Source: Phycisphaerae bacterium
Lineage (GTDB): Bacteria; Planctomycetota; Phycisphaerae; Tepidisphaerales; Tepidisphaeraceae
NCBI GenBank assembly: GCA_030448225.1
Contig: JAUJNJ010000036.1
Coordinates: 1 to 49,857, forward strand
Reading direction: 5' to 3'
Length of the DNA stretch: 49,857 nucleotides
This document shows positions 41,940-49,857 of the stretch, piece after piece. The translations under genes and the position numbers were made by a program. The notes beneath the pieces are model-generated. The model was not told where the DNA came from. It did no database searches and saw nothing but the letters and a program-made list of their open reading frames with translations. Numbering within the stretch: position 1 is the first letter of the stretch; the number at the start of each line of letters is the position of its first letter.

Positions 41940-43232
41940 ATGGGTATTTGTCACCGCGCCCGTCGCATCGCCATCTACTCGCACGACGCGATGGGCATCG
42001 GCCACGTCCGTCGCAACCTCGTCGTCGCCCGCGCCCTCGGGGGCGAGGATGACGCCGCGGGACACGGCCCGACGTCAACGCTGCTGATCTCCGGCGTCTG
42101 CGAGGCCGGCTCGTTCGAACTGCCGCCCGGCGTCGACTGGCTGACCCTGCCCGCCCTGCGAAAGGACCCCGGCGGCGGCGGCTACCGCTCGCGCCGGCTG
42201 CCGCTGCCCGGCGAGGACGTACTGTCGCTGCGGTCGGCCATCATCGAAGGCGCGCTTCGCGCGTACGACCCGGACGTCCTGATCGTCGACAAACTCCCGC
42301 GCGGCGTCGGCCGCGAATTGGACGGGGCGCTGCGGATGCTCCGCGCGCGCGGACGGACGCGGTGCGTGCTCGGCCTGCGGGACGTCTTGGACGACCCCGC
42401 GACCGTCCGTCGCGACTGGGCCCGCGACGACGGCGAGGCCGCGGTCGAGGCGTACTATGACGCGATCTGGGTGTACGGCAGCCCGCGGGTGTACGACCCC
42501 GTCGCCGAGTACGACCTGCCGCCCCACGTCGTGGCGAAACTGCGATATACCGGCTACTTCGACGCCGCCGGCGCGGGCGCCGGCACATCATCGGCGGCGC
42601 CGGCGCCGGACGGGCGGCGCGACCCGCTGGCCGGGCTGCACCTGTCGCCCGGCCCGTTCGCGCTGTGCATGGTCGGCGGCGGCGAGGACGGCGGCGCGCT
42701 GGCCGAGGCGTTCGCGCGGGCGCCGCTGCCGCGCGGCATGAACGCCGTGCTCGTCACCGGCCCCTTCATGCCGCCCGACGTGCGCGCCCGCCTCGCCTAC
42801 GAGGCCGAGGGCCAGCCGCGGCTGCGCGTGGTCGGCTTCTCCGCGTCGCCCGAGCAGTTGCTCCGCCGCGCGTCGCGCGTCGTCGCGATGGGCGGGTACA
42901 ACACGATCTGGGAGATCCTCTCGCACGAGAAGCCCGCCCTGATCGCCCCGCGCTGCTCGCCGCGGCAGGAACAGCGGATCCGCGCCGAGCGGCTGCGCGA
43001 CCTGGGCCTGCTCGACCTGCTCTACCCCGAGCCGGCCACGCCAGGCGCCATCGGCGCGTGGCTCGCCCGCGACGTGCCGCGCCGGCCGCGCGCCCGTGAA
43101 CTCGTCGACATGGGCGGCCTCGCCCGGCTGCCGCACCTGCTCGCCGAGCTACTGGCCCGGCCGCCCGGCGGGCCCCACACGATCTTCGATCAACGCGTGG
43201 CGGCGGCGTCACTGCCGGGCGAGGAGGCATAA
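41940..43232 (+). CDS. MurG-like (GT28-type) glycosyltransferase
   Basis: 430 residues from ATG 41940 (CGGAG upstream; the frame extends to 41910). N-terminal AIYSHDAMGIGHVRRNLVVA is the classic GT-B acceptor region of COG4671-type transferases. C-terminal LRVVGFSASPEQLLRRASRV, VAMGGYNTIWEILSHEKPAL and APRCSPRQEQRIRAERL form the nucleotide-sugar site with the GGYNT loop. It would transfer a sugar from an activated donor to a membrane-bound acceptor at the inner face of the cytoplasmic membrane. First gene of a tightly spaced operon: one base separates its stop from the next start. Intact. Confidence 0.85.
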   Translation: MGICHRARRIAIYSHDAMGIGHVRRNLVVARALGGEDDAAGHGPTSTLLISGVCEAGSFELPPGVDWLTLPALRKDPGGGGYRSRRLPLPGEDVLSLRSAIIEGALRAYDPDVLIVDKLPRGVGRELDGALRMLRARGRTRCVLGLRDVLDDPATVRRDWARDDGEAAVEAYYDAIWVYGSPRVYDPVAEYDLPPHVVAKLRYTGYFDAAGAGAGTSSAAPAPDGRRDPLAGLHLSPGPFALCMVGGGEDGGALAEAFARAPLPRGMNAVLVTGPFMPPDVRARLAYEAEGQPRLRVVGFSASPEQLLRRASRVVAMGGYNTIWEILSHEKPALIAPRCSPRQEQRIRAERLRDLGLLDLLYPEPATPGAIGAWLARDVPRRPRARELVDMGGLARLPHLLAELLARPPGGPHTIFDQRVAAASLPGEEA

Positions 43233-43233
43233 C

Positions 43234-44553
43234 GTGTCGCTGCTCGACGACCGGCCGCCCCGCCGCCACCCGCCCGCCGACGTGGGTGCGCCCGGCACAG
43301 ACGGCGGCGGCGGCGATCGGCCGCTGCCGCGCGTCGGTTACGTCGTGAAGCGCTACCCGCGCTACTCCGAGACGTTCGTCGTCACCGAGATCCTCGCCCA
43401 CGAGGCGGCGGGGTTGCCGGTCGAGATCTTCGCGCTCGGCTCGCCGCTCGAGCCGCACTTCCAGGACTGCATCGCACGCGTCCGCGCGCCGGTGCATTAC
43501 TTGTCGGCCGAGGGCGGCCGGGCGGGCGACCTCTGGGCGGCGCTGGGCCGCGCGGCGGACGCCTTCCCCGGCTTCTGGCCGTCGCTCGAGGCGGCGCGGG
43601 GCGAACAGGGGCGCGACGTGCACCAGGCGGTGCTCCTCGCGCTGGCGGTGCGGGCGAGGGGCGTCGATCACCTCCACGCCCACTTCGCGTCGTCGGCCGC
43701 CACCGTCGCCCGCCTGGCGGCGCGGTTCGCCCGGGTGCCGTTCACGCTCACGGCCCACGCGAAGGACATCTTCCACGACGCCGTGGACGACGCCGACCTG
43801 CGGACGAAGTTCGCCGAGGCCGCCGCCGTCGTGACGGTGAGCGAGTTCAACCTCCGCTACCTGCGCGAGCGTCTCGGTCCAGACCCCACCGCCAGGCTCC
43901 GCCGGGTGTACAACGGGTTGGACCTCGCGCGGCTCCGGTTCGACCCGCCGCGGCACCGGGCCCGCGCGGTCGTGGCGGCCGGGCGGCTCGTGGAGAAGAA
44001 AGGGTTCGCCGACCTGATCGAGGCGTGCGCGATCCTCGTCGCCCGCGGCGTCGACTTCACCTGCCAGATCATCGGCGACGGCGAACTCGGGCCGGCGCTG
44101 CGCGAGCAGGCGGCCCGGCCGGCGCTAGCGGGCCGCGTGACGATGCTCGGCGCGCGGCCGCAGGCGGAGGTGTTCGGTCTGATCGGCCGCGGCGCGGCGT
44201 TCGCCGCGCCGTGCGTGGTCGGCGCCGACAGCAACCGCGACGGCCTCCCGACCGTCCTGTTGGAGGCGATGGCGCTGGGTACCCCGTGCGTCTCCACCGC
44301 CGTCACCGGCATTCCCGAGGCCGTGCGCGACGGCGAGACCGGCATCATCGTGCCGCAGCACGACCCGCCGGCGGTGGCTGACGCGCTGCAGCGGTTGCTC
44401 GACGACGCGGACCTGCGCGTCCGGCTGGCCGTGCGGGCGCGGCAACTCGTGGAGGCGGAGTTCGACGGCCAAGCCAACGCGGCCGAACTGCGCGAGTTGT
44501 TCCGCACGGCGGCCCGTTCGGCCTCGCCGGCCGCCGCGGGGAGGGCGTCGTGA
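43234..44553 (+). CDS. Glycosyltransferase family 4
   Basis: 439 residues from GTG 43234 (GGAGG just upstream). The N-terminal domain starts after about 30 disordered residues: VGYVVKRYPRYSETFVVTEI, IEIFALGSPLEPHF, DHLHAHFASSAATVARLAAR. The C-terminal GT4 donor site reads VRRVYNGLDLARLRFDP, AAGRLVEKKGFADLIEACAI and SNRDGLPTVLLEAMALGTPC. The EX7E motif has Asp as its first residue (DGLPTVLLE), which occurs in the family. Close to colanic-acid-type WcaL proteins. It extends a surface glycan or glycolipid chain on the cytoplasmic side. Its stop overlaps the next GTG by four bases. Confidence 0.87.
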   Translation: MSLLDDRPPRRHPPADVGAPGTDGGGGDRPLPRVGYVVKRYPRYSETFVVTEILAHEAAGLPVEIFALGSPLEPHFQDCIARVRAPVHYLSAEGGRAGDLWAALGRAADAFPGFWPSLEAARGEQGRDVHQAVLLALAVRARGVDHLHAHFASSAATVARLAARFARVPFTLTAHAKDIFHDAVDDADLRTKFAEAAAVVTVSEFNLRYLRERLGPDPTARLRRVYNGLDLARLRFDPPRHRARAVVAAGRLVEKKGFADLIEACAILVARGVDFTCQIIGDGELGPALREQAARPALAGRVTMLGARPQAEVFGLIGRGAAFAAPCVVGADSNRDGLPTVLLEAMALGTPCVSTAVTGIPEAVRDGETGIIVPQHDPPAVADALQRLLDDADLRVRLAVRARQLVEAEFDGQANAAELRELFRTAARSASPAAAGRAS

Positions 44554-45749
44554 GAGTCGCGTACGTCTGTGCCGACGCGGGCGTCCCCGTCTTCGGGCAC
44601 AAGGGGTGCTCGGTCCACGTCCAGGAGGTCTGCCGCGCGCTGCGGAACGCTGGGGCCGACCTGCACCTGTTCGCCACCCGCGTGGGCGGTGAGGCGCCGG
44701 CGGGCTTGGACGGCGGCGTCACGCTACACGCGCTGCCGCCGGTCCCAAAGGGCGACCTCACGGCGCGGGAGCAAGCGTCGGTCGCCGCCAACGAGCCGTT
44801 GCGGGCGGCGCTGGAGCAGGTCGGACCGTTCGACGTCGTGTACGAGCGTTACGCCCTCTGGAGTTTCGCCGCGATGGAATACGCCGCCGTCCGCGCAACG
44901 CCCGGCGTGCTGGAGGTAAACGCGCCGCTCGTCGAGGAGCAGGCGACGTACCGGGGGCTGGCGGACCGCGCCGCCGCGGAGGCGATCGAGCGCCGCACGT
45001 TCGCGGCCGCCTCGGCGGTGGTCGCCGTATCCGAGGACGTCGCGGAGTACGTTCGCCGCGCGGCGCCGGCGCAGCGGGAGGTCCACGTCATCTCCAACGG
45101 CGTTGACGCGAAGCGGTTCACCCCGGGCGTGAAGCCGGCCGTCCCGCGAGGGCCGGGATCGTTCACCGTCGGCTTCGTCGGCAGCATGAAGCCGTGGCAC
45201 GGGCTGTCCGTGCTCGTCGACGCGTTCGCGATGCTGCACGCGCGTGCCCCGCGTGCGAGGCTGTTGATGGTGGGCGACGGGACGGCTCGGGCGGAAGTCG
45301 AGGCCGCGGTCGACGCGCGGGGGTTACGAGACGCCGTCACGTTCACCGGCGCCGTGGCGTCGCACGCGGTGCCGTCGATTCTGGCGTCCATGGACGTGGC
45401 GGTCGCGCCGTACCCGGCGGCGAAACGGTTTTACTTCTCACCCCTGAAACTCTACGAGTACATGGCGGCGGGGCTGCCCGTCGTGGCGAGCGCGGTCGGG
45501 GAGATCCGGCGGGTGGTCCGTGACGGCACCGACGGACTGCTCGTCCCCGCGGGCGACGCCGCCGCGCTCGCCGCCGCCCTCGCGCGACTTGAGGCCGACC
45601 CGGCGCTGCTCGCCCGGTCGGGCCGCGCCGCGCGCGCCCGCGTCGAACGCGATCACACTTGGGACGCCGTGGCCGCGCGAATCATCGTACTGGCCCGTGC
45701 CACGGCGCCGGCGCGGGTGCCGGCGCGCGGTGCGGTGGCCGCCTCATGA
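44550..45749 (+). CDS. Glycosyltransferase family 4
   Basis: 399 residues from GTG 44550, overlapping the previous stop (GTGA). N-domain: RVAYVCADAGVPVFGHKGCS (the GxG nucleotide loop region), VHVQEVCRALRNAGADLHLF. C-domain: VHVISNGVDAKRFTPG, FTVGFVGSMKPWHGLSVLVD, AKRFYFSPLKLYEYMAAGLP. The last segment is the GT4 EX7E region (SPLKLYEYMAAG). It belongs to the same glycan-assembly operon and overlaps the ABC transporter gene by four bases (ATGA). Sugar specificity cannot be read from the sequence. Confidence 0.87.
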   Translation: MRVAYVCADAGVPVFGHKGCSVHVQEVCRALRNAGADLHLFATRVGGEAPAGLDGGVTLHALPPVPKGDLTAREQASVAANEPLRAALEQVGPFDVVYERYALWSFAAMEYAAVRATPGVLEVNAPLVEEQATYRGLADRAAAEAIERRTFAAASAVVAVSEDVAEYVRRAAPAQREVHVISNGVDAKRFTPGVKPAVPRGPGSFTVGFVGSMKPWHGLSVLVDAFAMLHARAPRARLLMVGDGTARAEVEAAVDARGLRDAVTFTGAVASHAVPSILASMDVAVAPYPAAKRFYFSPLKLYEYMAAGLPVVASAVGEIRRVVRDGTDGLLVPAGDAAALAAALARLEADPALLARSGRAARARVERDHTWDAVAARIIVLARATAPARVPARGAVAAS

Positions 45750-47638
45750 GCCGCGGCACCCTCCACAACGTCCGACAGGTGCTGCCGGCCGCGAAGCGCC
45801 TCGTGGTTCGGTTCGCGCCGCTCTGGCGGCGCGAGCGCGGCATGATCGCCGCCGCCTTCGCGGCGCTGATCTGCGGCGTCGGGCTGCGGCTGTTGGAGCC
45901 GTGGCCGCTGAAGTTCGTCTTCGACTACGTGCTGCACACGAGCACGCGGCGCGGCGGCCGCCTCCCGGACGTGGAGTTCGTCCGCGTGCTGGACCCGTCG
46001 CGCATCCTGCTGCTGGCGGCCGTCGGCGTCGTGGTGATCGTGGGGATGCGGGCGGTCGCGGATTACTTCACGACCGTCTTCTTCGCGATCATCGGCAACC
46101 GCGTGATGGCGCGCGTGCGCGACGACACGTACCGCCACGTGCAGCGCCTGCCGATGTCGTTCCACACCAGCGTGCGCGGCGGCGACCTCGTCCTGCGCGT
46201 GATGAGCGACGTCAACCAGATGCGAGACGCCGTCGTCACCGCGATCCTGCCGCTCCTGGCGAACGTGCTGGTGCTGGCCGGCATGTGGGGCGTGATGTGC
46301 TGGCTGCACGCCCGCCTGGCGCTGCTCGCGCTGTGCGTGACCCCGCTGATGTGGCTGCGGACCGTGCAACTCGGGTACCGGATCCGGGGCGCCGCGCTCG
46401 TGCAGCGCGAGCGCCAGGGCGCGATGGCGTCGGCCGCCGCCGAGAGCGTCGGCGCGATGAAGGTCGTGCAGGCGCTGTCGCTCGAGGACGCGTTCGCCGA
46501 CGAGTTCAGCCGCCGCAACGCCGACAGCCGTAGGCAGGACGTGAAGACCGCGCGCCTGTCGGCGCGGCTGGAGCGCGGCGTCGACGTGCTGATCGCGCTG
46601 GCGACGGCGGCGGTGCTCTACTACGGCACGGTGCTCGCGATCCGCGGCGCGCTGTCGCCGGGCGAACTGCTCGTGTTCCTCGCCTACCTGCGCAAGGCGT
46701 TCAACCCCGTGCAGGACCTGGCGAAGTACACCGGCCGGCTCGCCAAGGCGACGGCCGCGGGCGACCGCGTGCTCGACCTGCTCGACCGCACGCCCGAGGT
46801 GTGCGACCTGCCCGGCGCCGCGCCCGCCCCGCCGCTCCGCGGGCACGTGCGGTTCGAGGGCGTCACTTTCGGCTACGTCCCGGGCGCGCCGGCGGCGCTG
46901 CGCGGCCTGGCGTTCGAGGCCCGGCCCGGGCAGCGCGTCGCGCTCGTCGGTCCGTCGGGGGCGGGCAAGTCGACGGTCGTCAGCCTGCTCCTGCGCCTCT
47001 ACGACCCGCAGGCCGGCCGCGTGACGATCGACGGCCGCGACGTGCGGGATTACACGCTGGAGTCGTTGCGGCGGCAGGTGAGCGTCGTGCTGCAGGAGAG
47101 CGTGCTGTTCGCCCGCACGGTCCGCGAGAACATCGCCTACGGCGCGCCGGGCGCGACCGCCGAAGACGTCGAGGCCGCCGCCCGCGTGGCCAACGCGCAC
47201 GAGTTCATCCTCGCGATGCCGCAGGGGTACGACACGGTCCTGGGCGAGCGCGGCGTCACGCTGTCCGGCGGGCAGCGGCAGCGCATCGCGATCGCGCGGG
47301 CGGCGGTGCGGCGGGCGCCGCTCGTGCTGTACGACGAGCCCACGACGGGCCTCGACGAGGAGAACGAGCGCGAGGTCGTCGCGGCGCTGGAACGACTGGC
47401 GGCGGGCCGCACGACGCTGCTGGTCAGCCACGACCTCCGGCTCGTCAGCCGGTCCGACCTGATCCTCTACGTCGACGACGGCCGCGTCGCCGAGGCCGGC
47501 ACGCACGAGGAACTGATTGCCGCCGGCGGGCGTTACACCCAACTCTGGCGCCTCGGCTCGGCCGACCGCGAAGGCCCGGCCCGTCCCGCCGCGGACGCCG
47601 CCGCCGCCGTTGCCGGGACAGGTCGCGACCCGTGGTGA
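45746..47638 (+). CDS. ABC transporter, fused permease and ATPase (MsbA-like exporter)
   Basis: 630 residues from ATG 45746. Residues 1-340 form a six-helix ABC exporter domain (GMIAAAFAALICGVGLRLLE, ILLLAAVGVVVIVGMRAVAD, AILPLLANVLVLAGMWGVM). Residues 365-600 form the ATPase: Walker A GPSGAGKST (402-410), Q-loop VVLQESVLFARTVRENIAYG, signature LSGGQRQRIAIARA (506), Walker B LVLYDEP (526) and H-loop LLVSHD (558). All catalytic residues are present. Half-transporters of this class dimerise and flip lipids or lipid-linked glycans. Position after three glycosyltransferases suggests export of the glycolipid they build (inference). Intact. Confidence 0.9.
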   Translation: MSRGTLHNVRQVLPAAKRLVVRFAPLWRRERGMIAAAFAALICGVGLRLLEPWPLKFVFDYVLHTSTRRGGRLPDVEFVRVLDPSRILLLAAVGVVVIVGMRAVADYFTTVFFAIIGNRVMARVRDDTYRHVQRLPMSFHTSVRGGDLVLRVMSDVNQMRDAVVTAILPLLANVLVLAGMWGVMCWLHARLALLALCVTPLMWLRTVQLGYRIRGAALVQRERQGAMASAAAESVGAMKVVQALSLEDAFADEFSRRNADSRRQDVKTARLSARLERGVDVLIALATAAVLYYGTVLAIRGALSPGELLVFLAYLRKAFNPVQDLAKYTGRLAKATAAGDRVLDLLDRTPEVCDLPGAAPAPPLRGHVRFEGVTFGYVPGAPAALRGLAFEARPGQRVALVGPSGAGKSTVVSLLLRLYDPQAGRVTIDGRDVRDYTLESLRRQVSVVLQESVLFARTVRENIAYGAPGATAEDVEAAARVANAHEFILAMPQGYDTVLGERGVTLSGGQRQRIAIARAAVRRAPLVLYDEPTTGLDEENEREVVAALERLAAGRTTLLVSHDLRLVSRSDLILYVDDGRVAEAGTHEELIAAGGRYTQLWRLGSADREGPARPAADAAAAVAGTGRDPW

Positions 47639-47672
47639 AGGCGTGGGAATCGGAAGCAGGAAGCGAACGACG

Positions 47673-48596
47673 ATGAAAGAGTTCATCCGACAGGACGGGC
47701 GGGCGCTGCGGGTCGTCGCCGGCTTCCGGAAGGCGGCGCGCGGCTACCGGCCCGCGGTCACGCCCGTCGACGCGTGGGCCGATGCGGACTTCGCCGCCGC
47801 CGCGGAAACCAAGCGGCGGCGGTTCGCGCGGATGTGGGCGGACGTCCGCCGGTGGCGCGGCACGATCGACGACGCGGAGGTGCTCGACGTCGGCTGCGGC
47901 GACGGCACCAACTGCCTGCTGGCCGCCCTCGGACCGGTGCGGCGGGTCGTCGGCATCGACCTGAACCTCCGGCTGCTCGACCCGGGCGCCACGGGCGTGC
48001 GGCGGCTGGCGGAGACGGTCCTCCGCCAAGCGGGGTACGCCCGCGGCGTCGACGCCGCGATGGCCGAACGGCCGCTACGGTTCGAGGCGGCGGACGCCCG
48101 CGCCACCTCGTTCCCGGCCGGGGCGTTCGACGTGCTCATCTCGCGGTCCGCGATGGAGCACCTGATGCCGATCGAAGCCGCGCTGGCGGAGATGGCCCGC
48201 GTCGTGCGGCCGGGCGGGCTGGTCCACCACAGCATCGACCCGTTTTACTGGCTGCGCGGCTGCCACAAGCGCGGCCTGACCGACATCCCTTGGGCGCACG
48301 CCCGCCTATCGCTCGACGACTTCCACCGGTTCGTGGCGGAGCACGAATCGCCCGCGAAGGCGGACAAACGGCTTGCGCGGATCGAGACGCTGAACCGCCT
48401 GACGGCGCGGGAATGGCGGCTGATCATCCAGTCCGGGCCGTTCGAGGTCCTGCAGTGGGACGAGGAGCCATCGGAGCACGCGCGGGCGGTCCTGGCCGAG
48501 CACCCCGACGTCGCCGAGACGCTGTTGCCCAATGTCACGCCGTCGGACCTCGCGTGCGGGCGGATCGACGTCTGGCTCCGCAGGCGACCGACCTAG
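47673..48596 (+). CDS. SAM-dependent methyltransferase
   Basis: 307 residues from ATG 47673 (AGGA upstream). Class I Rossmann fold: motif I VLDVGCGDGTNCLLAALG (about 70-87), acidic end of strand 2 VVGIDLNLRLLDPG, motif with FDVLISRSAMEHLMPIEAAL and the substrate-side LVHHSIDPFYWLRG. A C-terminal helical extension (LTAREWRLIIQSGPFEVLQW) is typical of methyltransferases acting on saccharide or lipid substrates. It probably decorates the glycan made by the operon (inference). 34 bases separate it from the ABC transporter. Confidence 0.8.
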   Translation: MKEFIRQDGRALRVVAGFRKAARGYRPAVTPVDAWADADFAAAAETKRRRFARMWADVRRWRGTIDDAEVLDVGCGDGTNCLLAALGPVRRVVGIDLNLRLLDPGATGVRRLAETVLRQAGYARGVDAAMAERPLRFEAADARATSFPAGAFDVLISRSAMEHLMPIEAALAEMARVVRPGGLVHHSIDPFYWLRGCHKRGLTDIPWAHARLSLDDFHRFVAEHESPAKADKRLARIETLNRLTAREWRLIIQSGPFEVLQWDEEPSEHARAVLAEHPDVAETLLPNVTPSDLACGRIDVWLRRRPT

Positions 48597-48657
48597 TACG
48601 ATCGCCGACTAACCGTGCGCCCGGCCGCGCCACGAGCCCTCTACGGTTCCGGACGAA

Positions 48658-49857
48658 ATGCTTTCCCCAGCCGACAGCCGCGTCGTCTCACAGGACCCCG
48701 CCTTGCCCGGGCTGGCGGTGCTCCTGGATCGCGACGCGTTCCTCGATCGCCTGCGCGCCGCACGGCCGGAGCTCGACCTGCGCTCCGCGTGCCCGACCTA
48801 CCTGCGGTACAAGCCGGGCACGAGCTGTATGGCCGGGTTCCGGGTCGACGTCGCGGGCGGCGGCGTCAACGTCTACGCGCGGGTGTTACGCGTCGGCGAC
48901 GAGGCGAAGCTAATCAAGTCGGCGGGCGCGCGTGAGTTGCCCGGCCCGCTGGGCCCCGGACGCGTCCTGCTGCCCGGTTGTGGTGTCCTGGCCTACGTCT
49001 TTCCGAACGACGACAGGCTGGCGAACCTTCGCGTCCTGGACGACCGGCAACAAAGGGACGCGCTGTTCCGCAAGATGCTCGGCGAACTCGCCAGTGAGAC
49101 GAGCGAGGTCCGCACGCTGGCGTACAAGCCGGAACGGCGGTTCGTCGGGCAGGTCGTGACCGCGGGCGTACCCAAGGGCGTCGTGCGGTTCTACACGCCG
49201 GCCGGATTCGCGGTCGCGACGCGCAACGCGAAGCTGTTCGCCATGACGAAGGCGGTCCGCGTGCCGGCGCGCCTCGGGCGGTCCGCCCGGTGGAACGTCG
49301 TCGCCCTGGAGTGGCTCCCCGGGCGTTCGCTTCACGACCATCTGACGGATCAATCCGCGGACGCGGCTCCCCCCGCGGTCATGTCGGCGCTCGGCGAAGC
49401 GGTGGCCTTGATCGCGGCAACGGGTTCGCACAGGCTCGCGACCCGCACGCGGGAGGCGGAGATCGCCGCGGTGTCGGAGACCGCCGCGGGGCTGGCGGCA
49501 CTGTGGCCGCCACTCGCCGCGCGCGTACACGATCTGGCACGGCTCATAGCCGCGGCGCTCGCCGGATTGCCCGTCATCCGGCGGCCGATTCACGGCGACC
49601 TCTACGCGAAACAGGTGATCGTCCACGACGGTCGCGTGGCTCTGATCGACGTCGACGGCGCGGTCCTAGGCGACCCCGCCGCCGACCTCGCGAACTTCGC
49701 GGCTCACCTGGAGCGTAACGCGGCGTCGGGGCATCTCAGCCCGCCCCGTGTCGACCCTGCTGTCGAGACCTTGGTAGCCGGCTACGAGTCGGCGGCGGGT
49801 GAAGAACTCGGACGCCGCCTGGTGGTTTCCAAGGCGGCGCAGCTGCGCCGCGAGGCG
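48658..49857 (+). CDS. Phosphotransferase (aminoglycoside phosphotransferase-like kinase fold), runs off window
   Basis: At least 400 residues from ATG 48658, no stop before the window edge. N-lobe: SACPTYLRYKPGTSCMAGFR and VYARVLRVGDEAKLIKS. Catalytic loop IHGDLYAKQVIVHDG (H312, D314; the usual Asn is Gln, a known variant in this branch) and metal-binding LIDVDGAVLGDPAADLANF. APH-fold kinases phosphorylate small molecules or sugars; beside glycan-assembly genes a sugar or sugar-1-kinase role is plausible, but the substrate is unknown. Same direction as the operon, 61 bases after the methyltransferase. Confidence 0.8.
   Translation, partial: MLSPADSRVVSQDPALPGLAVLLDRDAFLDRLRAARPELDLRSACPTYLRYKPGTSCMAGFRVDVAGGGVNVYARVLRVGDEAKLIKSAGARELPGPLGPGRVLLPGCGVLAYVFPNDDRLANLRVLDDRQQRDALFRKMLGELASETSEVRTLAYKPERRFVGQVVTAGVPKGVVRFYTPAGFAVATRNAKLFAMTKAVRVPARLGRSARWNVVALEWLPGRSLHDHLTDQSADAAPPAVMSALGEAVALIAATGSHRLATRTREAEIAAVSETAAGLAALWPPLAARVHDLARLIAAALAGLPVIRRPIHGDLYAKQVIVHDGRVALIDVDGAVLGDPAADLANFAAHLERNAASGHLSPPRVDPAVETLVAGYESAAGEELGRRLVVSKAAQLRREA

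Noticed and set aside
45653..47686. Long minus-strand frame opposite the ABC transporter
   Set aside because: Antisense shadow with His/Arg-rich composition and no domains.

Overview
The window is high-GC (roughly two thirds G+C by eye) DNA from a member of the Planctomycetota, probably close to Phycisphaerae/Tepidisphaerales-type soil planctomycetes. The evidence is the mix of lineage-typical families: a DUF1552 / PSCyt1-DUF1587-DUF1592-DUF1588-DUF1585 pair, H-X9-DG-type prepilin-like secreted proteins, an ELWxxDGT-repeat giant with a LEPR-xLL-like N-terminus and dockerin-like C-terminus, and a PEP-CTERM DNRLRE-type protein. No tRNA, rRNA, CRISPR array or complete insertion sequence was found.

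Layout. 1-5.8 kb: a partial response regulator at the edge, a GAF-PAS-PAS-PAS-GGDEF-EAL sensor broken by indels, and a frameshifted ferritin-like secreted protein. 6.2-8.3 kb: a hypothetical protein and a formate/nitrite-transporter-family protein. 8.6-14.9 kb: a frameshifted zinc-ribbon membrane protein, then an intact six-gene minus-strand stressosome operon (RsbR, RsbS, RsbT, an ATPase-SpoIIE phosphatase, a histidine kinase and a hybrid kinase). 15-20 kb: an accessory region of small unknown genes, a duplicated divergent gene pair, a frameshifted prepilin-like gene and neighbour, response-regulator remnants, a metallopeptidase-type toxin with a putative immunity gene, and a secreted-protein remnant. 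20.2-24.1 kb: the intact DUF1552/DUF1592 pair. 24.3-27 kb: a WD40/DUF1592 scrap, a PEP-CTERM protein and a proline-repeat membrane protein. 27-33.4 kb: the second copy of the duplicated pair, then an envelope and ionic-stress group (MscS channel, lipoprotein, HPF/RaiA-type ribosome factor, DUF2254, DUF421, K+-channel-like protein). 33.5-40 kb: signalling scraps, the ELWxxDGT protein, a second copy of a ~200-bp dispersed repeat and a PLD-helicase fragment. 40.2-49.9 kb: an intact prepilin-like gene, a membrane protein and a tightly packed surface-glycan operon (three glycosyltransferases, ABC exporter, methyltransferase, phosphotransferase-fold kinase) that runs off the window.

How genes work together. 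The stressosome operon reads as a complete sensing-to-output module: RsbR/RsbS would hold RsbT, the SpoIIE protein would reset RsbS/RsbR, and released RsbT would feed the two histidine kinases encoded in the same transcript. No RsbV/RsbW/sigma factor is present. The 42-50 kb operon fits assembly, export and modification of a glycolipid or exopolysaccharide.

Sequence quality matters here. Long blocks (9.2-14.9, 20.2-24.1, 40.2-49.9 kb) have intact frames. Other blocks (2.9-5.8, 15-20, 31.8-34.4, 36.9-40 kb) have dense frameshifts. Several of these can be repaired by single-base changes in homopolymers, so some broken genes are probably sequencing errors. Others are true fragments.
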